Shown here: positions 50,593 to 54,831 of the stretch, piece by piece
Layout of the letters: every line of letters begins with the position of its first letter
How positions within the stretch are numbered: position 1 is the stretch's first letter
Assembly (NCBI GenBank): GCA_029865485.1
Contig: JAOUGT010000003.1
Span: forward strand, 1 to 54,831
DNA from: Nitrospira sp.
GTDB lineage: Bacteria; Nitrospirota; Nitrospiria; Nitrospirales; Nitrospiraceae
Direction: 5' to 3'
Length of the DNA: 54,831 nucleotides
Notes under the pieces: model-generated
What the model saw: the letters and a program-made list of their open reading frames with translations, nothing else
The model's database searches: none
What the model was told of the DNA's origin: nothing
Made by a program: the position numbers and the translations under genes

Positions 50593-50679
50593 TTACCGCC
50601 TCACTACGCCACAAAGCTCTTTAAAAACATAGGGCACCACTTTCTGCCAAAACGACAAACCTTCTACCAAAGCACCCAT
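50593..50679 (-). CDS. Candidate 28-aa leader ORF upstream of secE
   Basis: Not in the ORF track. ATG at 50679 has GGGAGAGG four bases upstream, and TAA at 50593 lies 15 bases before the secE ATG in the same frame. The peptide MGALVEGLSFWQKVVPYVFK is amphipathic and the tail ends CGVVRR. It could be a coupled leader peptide or the remnant of a longer SecE N-terminus cut by a stop. Short length makes chance possible. Confidence 0.35.
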   Translation of the reverse strand: MGALVEGLSFWQKVVPYVFKELCGVVRR

Positions 50680-50727
50680 AGAGCCTCTCCCTCGACCCTA
50701 AGGACAACACCTCAAGCATGTGCAGCT

Positions 50728-50802
50728 TGGCAGGGGCACTAGGATTTGAACCCAGACTCTCGGTTTTGGAGACCGATGTGCTGCCATTAACACCATGCCC
50801 CT
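50728..50802 (-). tRNA. tRNA-Trp(CCA)
   Basis: The cloverleaf begins AGGGGCA and ends TGCCCCT, discriminator G and an encoded CCA. The anticodon loop CTCCAAA sits on a TCGGT/ACCGA stem and gives anticodon CCA. The T-loop GGTTCAAATCC is normal. A tRNA-Trp just before secE-nusG is a conserved arrangement. Confidence 0.97.
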
Positions 50803-50812
50803 ACACTCACTG

Positions 50813-50866
50813 TTGAGTGCTGAGACATCTCATACAATCACCGCAGGCTCAGCACTGAACACTCAA
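50813..50866. repeat. CTCAGCACT-type inverted repeat after rpmG
   Basis: TTGAGTGCTGAG faces CTCAGCACT and a trailing GAACACTCAA, giving a 9-bp stem with a 23-base loop between rpmG and tRNA-Trp. The same words recur at 52700-52758. It looks like a dispersed intergenic repeat and might also help tRNA processing. Confidence 0.6.
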
Positions 50867-50876
50867 CCCCAGCACG

Positions 50877-51026
50877 CTACTTCACCTCTTTATGAGGCGT
50901 GTGCTTTCGGCAGAACTTGCAAAACTTGTTACACTCCAACCGATCCGGATCATTTTTCTTGTTCTTCATGGACGAGTAGTTTCTCTGTTTGCAGAGCGTA
51001 CAAGCCATGTCGATAATCTCGCGCAT
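50877..51026 (-). CDS. rpmG: 50S ribosomal protein L33 (zinc-binding)
   Basis: Too short for the track. The 49 residues [20 protein letters not shown] and on include CTLC and CKFC, the zinc cysteines of C+ L33. The ATG at 51026 has AAGGAGAAG upstream. It lies between tuf and tRNA-Trp, as in many bacteria. Confidence 0.97.
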   Translation of the reverse strand: MREIIDMACTLCKQRNYSSMKNKKNDPDRLECNKFCKFCRKHTPHKEVK

Positions 51027-51040
51027 CTCAACTTCTCCTT

Positions 51041-51058
51041 AGCTGTCAGCTGACAGCT
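51041..51058. repeat. Perfect 18-bp palindrome between tuf2 and rpmG
   Basis: AGCTGTCAGCTGACAGCT is fully self-complementary. It lies in the 39-base gap between the tuf2 stop and the rpmG start, next to the rpmG ribosome site. Part of it recurs at 49772-49782. It may be a repeat unit, a binding site or an mRNA hairpin. Confidence 0.8.
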
Positions 51059-51065
51059 CTCAGCT

Positions 51066-52271
<1,206 letters not shown>

Positions 52272-52430
52272 ACCCTACTCCTTTTGTCTAAACCCCAGAA
52301 GATACCATCTCATCGCGCCCATACAACTGGGCACTACTTCAGGCCGAGCAAGCTATACCATCCACCGAAACCATTAACGAGCTTGACCGTGCTCACTTAG
52401 ATTAAGGGGGCAACCCAACCCCAACCTACA

Positions 52431-52506
52431 TGGAGCCCACGACGCGGATCGAACGCGTGACCTCGTCCTTACCAAGGACGTGCTCTGCCAACTGAGCTAC
52501 GTGGGC
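52431..52506 (-). tRNA. tRNA-Thr(GGT)
   Basis: 76 bases with acceptor GCCCACG/CGTGGGC, discriminator T and encoded CCA. The loop TTGGTAA on a CGTCC/GGACG stem gives anticodon GGT. D-loop AGCTCAGTTGGCAGAGC and T-loop GTTCGATCC are normal. It precedes tuf2 by 159 bases. Confidence 0.98.
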
Positions 52507-52536
52507 CTCTCAACTCCGTCTCGCGTCGCCCGTTAT

Positions 52537-52584
52537 TCGTGAAGCGCACTTCCGGAACACCATGAAACTCTCCGCGCTTCACGA
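52537..52584. repeat. CGTGAAGCGC-type inverted repeat between tRNA-Gly and tRNA-Thr
   Basis: TCGTGAAGCGC and GCGCTTCACGA are exact 11-bp complements with a 26-base spacer, filling the tRNA gap. Related ACGAGCCACGCCTCACG follows directly. It belongs to the repeat-rich intergenic DNA of this cluster and could fold in the tRNA precursor. Confidence 0.65.
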
Positions 52585-52604
52585 GCCACGCCTCACGTCT
52601 TCTC

Positions 52605-52679
52605 TGGAGCGGGCGATGGGATTTGAACCCACGACAGCCAGCTTGGAAGGCTGGAACTCTACCACTGAGCTACGCCCGC
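52605..52679 (-). tRNA. tRNA-Gly(TCC)
   Basis: 75 bases with acceptor GCGGGCG/CGCCCGC, discriminator T and encoded CCA. The loop CTTCCAA on a CCAGC/GCTGG stem gives anticodon TCC. D-loop AGCTCAGTGGTAGAG and T-loop GGTTCAAATCC are normal. Confidence 0.98.
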
Positions 52680-52699
52680 CTCGTCCTTATAAATAGTCT

Positions 52700-52758
52700 T
52701 GAGTGCTCAGCGCTGAGCCCTACATCTGATATATTTAATGCTCAGAACTCAGCACTCA
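52700..52758. repeat. CTCAGC/AGCACTCA inverted repeat between tRNA-Tyr and tRNA-Gly
   Basis: TGAGTGCT and AGCACTCA form an outer 8-bp pair. Within it CTCAGCGCTGAG (52706-52717) is a perfect 12-bp palindrome, and GCTCAGAACTCAGCACTCA is a run of the same words. Same family as 50813-50866. Confidence 0.65.
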
Positions 52759-52883
52759 CGACTCGCCCGCCTCACGATCACTCTAAACGCTCCCCAATTC
52801 TTCCTCACCTGAGAAAACGAACGATGCTTGCCCCCCCTCGCACATCCATATTTCTTGACATTCACAGCCGAGCAAGCACTGCG

Positions 52884-52969
52884 TGGTGGGCAGGCAAGGA
52901 TTCGAACCTTGGAAGACATAAGCCAGCAGATTTACAGTCTGCCCCCTTTGGCCACTTGGGTACCTGCCC
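52884..52969 (-). tRNA. tRNA-Tyr(GTA)
   Basis: 86-base class II tRNA with acceptor GGGCAGG/CCTGCCC, discriminator A and encoded CCA. The loop CTGTAAA on a GCAGA/TCTGC stem gives anticodon GTA, and the long variable arm is present. It is first in the tRNA-tuf cluster, 158 bases from the promoter -10. Confidence 0.97.
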
Positions 52970-53126
52970 GCGATGTTTCATTGATCAATCACATCAATTA
53001 CGTAGCGCAAAATATCAGCCGCTCACCAAAGACACATAGGCCTATCCGTGCACAATCCTCTGCCTCAATCCTCAATACAGATTGATTCCTTGAAGTGCTC
53101 GGACAGGCTAGGTTACGAAATGCCGG

Positions 53127-53155
53127 ATTCTATTGATGAACTTTCGTGATGTCAA
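53127..53155 (-). promoter_or_regulatory. Strong sigma-70 promoter of the tRNA-tuf operon
   Basis: TTGACA, 17 bases and TAGAAT on the minus strand. It points to tRNA-Tyr and is the only strong promoter seen before the tRNA-tuf-rpmG-secE series. About 150 bases of leader follow before the tRNA. Confidence 0.85.
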
Positions 53156-53180
53156 GAGGAGAATTTAGCCTTGGGCCATT

Positions 53181-54089
53181 TTAGTTCACGCTCATCTTCC
53201 CATCCACACAGGTAGATTGCCAGGTTCGACCGAATGACACGTCGATCATCTTAACAAATTCATCCGAAAAACCAAATACTTGCTCCATAAGTACAAGAGC
53301 TTCCGCCAGAGACAACTGTGAGGATGCAGCCAAATATCGTTTCTGCGCAAGACGTCGTTCATCTGGGTCTTCCGGAACGTAGTACCCACGAAACTCCCCC
53401 TTTACAAAGGCCCCCTTGAACCGCTCAATCCATTGCTGCATTCCCCGACGCCCGGGCAACACGGGCTTCCCTGTCTGCTGTTGCAATTCCATCTGATTCC
53501 ACACCACCCAGCCGACAAACACCGCCCAGGTTTCATTCAAGGCTTCCCAAGATTCCGCCTCCGTCAAATAGCGCGACTCCGTTTCGTCCGTGCGCTGAAC
53601 GATGGGAGTAATCATCACCTCCCCATATCGACAGACCTGCTGCTCCTTTGCAAAGCGCAGAAGCGTATCGGAGCGGCCTTCGGTCTCACCGAGCTGGACG
53701 CCTCTGACCATGAGGTAATCCATATAGGCATGGAACAGTTCATGATATAACACCTCCAGCTCTTTGTGCGTCATCTTGCCAAGCGGTTTGAGCACTCTCC
53801 CTGCAGCATTGAGTGACAGGGTTCGATTGAGACGCATACGGTGCTCCCCCGGGTGATACTCCGCGGCATACGTCCGAAGATCATCAAACTCAAAGTGGAT
53901 GAAATCCGATGGAAGTACCAGAAGAAACTTCGTCGGCAAGTGCACGCGTTCTGCTTCCACCAAGAGACGCGCCCAGGACTGGCTCCCGCTCTCCTGTTCA
54001 TGATGAGCGTTGATAGCTGGTTCCGCGAGGACCGTCGACAGCCACCAACAACACCACAGCAGGAGCAATCGAGTCGTGAAGCATTTCAT
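53181..54089 (-). CDS. Secreted HExxH putative zinc metallopeptidase, 302 aa
   Basis: I do not recognise the family. A signal peptide is clear (RLLLLWCCWWLSTVLA, cleavage after about residue 22). HELFH at 116-120 in LYHELFHAYMDYL fits the HExxH zinc motif, and Glu186 in EALNETWAVFVGW is a candidate third ligand, as in gluzincins. Two cysteines lie in the mature part. The protein is periplasmic or secreted, acting on an unknown substrate. It follows the helicase gene by 45 bases, with no clear ribosome binding site, and ends beside the tRNA-tuf promoter. Confidence 0.8.
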   Translation of the reverse strand: MKCFTTRLLLLWCCWWLSTVLAEPAINAHHEQESGSQSWARLLVEAERVHLPTKFLLVLPSDFIHFEFDDLRTYAAEYHPGEHRMRLNRTLSLNAAGRVLKPLGKMTHKELEVLYHELFHAYMDYLMVRGVQLGETEGRSDTLLRFAKEQQVCRYGEVMITPIVQRTDETESRYLTEAESWEALNETWAVFVGWVVWNQMELQQQTGKPVLPGRRGMQQWIERFKGAFVKGEFRGYYVPEDPDERRLAQKRYLAASSQLSLAEALVLMEQVFGFSDEFVKMIDVSFGRTWQSTCVDGKMSVN

Positions 54090-54134
54090 GGGCGCAGGAA
54101 GGAGAACGGCCGACCAACAACAAGAAGTGGCACA

Positions 54135-54831
54135 TCATAAATAGGGATCTCTCGACATTCCCCAGTCTCCCCCTCCACCTTCTTCAACAAGGGCTACCGT
54201 GTCAAGCAGATCGGAAGACACATGATCGAGAAATCGCGAGGGCTTCGAGAGCAGCATCCCACTCGTCCTGTCGTACACATTAATCGGATATGTCAAAAAC
54301 AAATGCTGCTTGGCTCGCGTAACGGCTACATAGAACAAACGCCGCTCTTCCTCTAATTCCTCATCAGCCACAAAGGAATAGGCGGAGGGGAACCGGCCGT
54401 CGACGACCCAGATCACAAAGACACACTGCCATTCCAGCCCCTTCGCAGAGTGGATCGTGGAAAGGACTAGCCGCTCATCATCGCGATCAGGCGCTTCCAC
54501 ATCCACGGCACTTCCGTCCGGCGGTTCCAGCGCCAAGTCGGCCAGAAATTCGTCGATGCCCTGATAGCCCTCGGCGATCGTGTGGAGATGATCCAAATCT
54601 CTTGTGCGTTTCGGATAATCGTCGTACTGCTCCTTCAAGATCGGAAGGTAGTACTCATAGATGTGGCTTACTTGATGTTCCGGCTGCCGATCATCCGATC
54701 CGGACAGGCTCTCAAGTGTATCGGCCAAGGCCTTCAGTCCCTGCCCGGAACGACCGTTCACTCCGCGCAGCGCATCAAACGGTCGTTCGGCTTTGACGAT
54801 GGCTGCGAGCAAATCCTGAGCCTTCTTCGGA
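54135..54831 (-). CDS. UvrD/PcrA-type superfamily 1 helicase, C-terminal part
   Basis: The frame enters from the right window edge without a start (the track start is only an internal TTG). Visible motifs are STIHSAKGLEWQCVFV (motif V) and EERRLFYVAVTRAKQHLFLT (motif VI), the end of a 3'-5' DNA helicase used in repair and replication restart. The last 40 residues are a short tail. Whether it is UvrD, PcrA or Rep cannot be told from this part. Confidence 0.93.
   Translation of the reverse strand, partial: PKKAQDLLAAIVKAERPFDALRGVNGRSGQGLKALADTLESLSGSDDRQPEHQVSHIYEYYLPILKEQYDDYPKRTRDLDHLHTIAEGYQGIDEFLADLALEPPDGSAVDVEAPDRDDERLVLSTIHSAKGLEWQCVFVIWVVDGRFPSAYSFVADEELEEERRLFYVAVTRAKQHLFLTYPINVYDRTSGMLLSKPSRFLDHVSSDLLDTVALVEEGGGGDWGMSRDPYL

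Overview
The window looks like a core-chromosome segment of a Gram-negative bacterium, most likely a Nitrospira-type member of the Nitrospirota. The outer-membrane secretin PilQ and the Lpt lipopolysaccharide export genes show two membranes. The style of the ribosomal, RNA polymerase and EF-Tu proteins, the many GTG starts and the short intergenic repeats fit Nitrospira. The genus is an inference from recognition; no database was searched. Nearly every gene is on the minus strand, so the map reads from high to low coordinates.

Region by region, in transcription order. (a) 54831-53181: the C-terminal end of a UvrD/PcrA-type helicase, then a secreted protein with an HExxH metallopeptidase motif. 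(b) 53155-39258: a strong promoter, then tRNA-Tyr, tRNA-Gly, tRNA-Thr, tuf copy 2, rpmG, tRNA-Trp, secE, nusG, rplK, rplA, rplJ/rplL, rpoB and rpoC. (c) 39234-18990: a consensus promoter, then rpsL, rpsG, fusA, tuf copy 1 and the whole S10-spc-alpha series down to rpoA and rplQ, with secY, adk, map and infA embedded, closed by a strong terminator. (d) 18905-13939: lptC-lptA-lptB-rpoN-hpf-rapZ, i.e. lipopolysaccharide export, sigma-54, ribosome hibernation and a nucleotide-binding regulator. (e) 13878-8583: a small MerR-like regulator followed by pilM-N-O-P-Q (type IV pilus assembly), closed by a terminator. (f) 8427-3259: aroB, nadE, then glnB-glnA behind their own promoter. (g) 3208-1: a secreted adhesin-E-like protein, the only clear plus-strand gene, a CBS-domain protein, a TPR protein and poorly supported small ORFs.

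Most of the window is the transcription and translation machinery: RNA polymerase alpha, beta and beta', about 30 ribosomal proteins, EF-Tu twice, EF-G, IF-1, NusG, SecE/SecY and four tRNAs. No mobile element, CRISPR array, phage or toxin-antitoxin locus is visible.

The most unusual signals are inside this machinery. First, rplJ has no stop codon before rplL, so L10 reads in frame into L7/L12, while a good internal ribosome binding site and ATG could still make free L12. Second, both tuf copies, identical base for base over about 1.2 kb, encode an EF-Tu whose switch I region lacks the normal RGITI signature and is about five residues longer than usual; EF-G in the same window is normal. Third, the str promoter is a perfect TTGACA-17-TATAAT whose -35 box sits in the loop of a perfect 12-bp inverted repeat just after rpoC. 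Fourth, a large imperfect hairpin separates rpsG from fusA. Fifth, families of short palindromic repeats crowd the tRNA/tuf/rpmG region.
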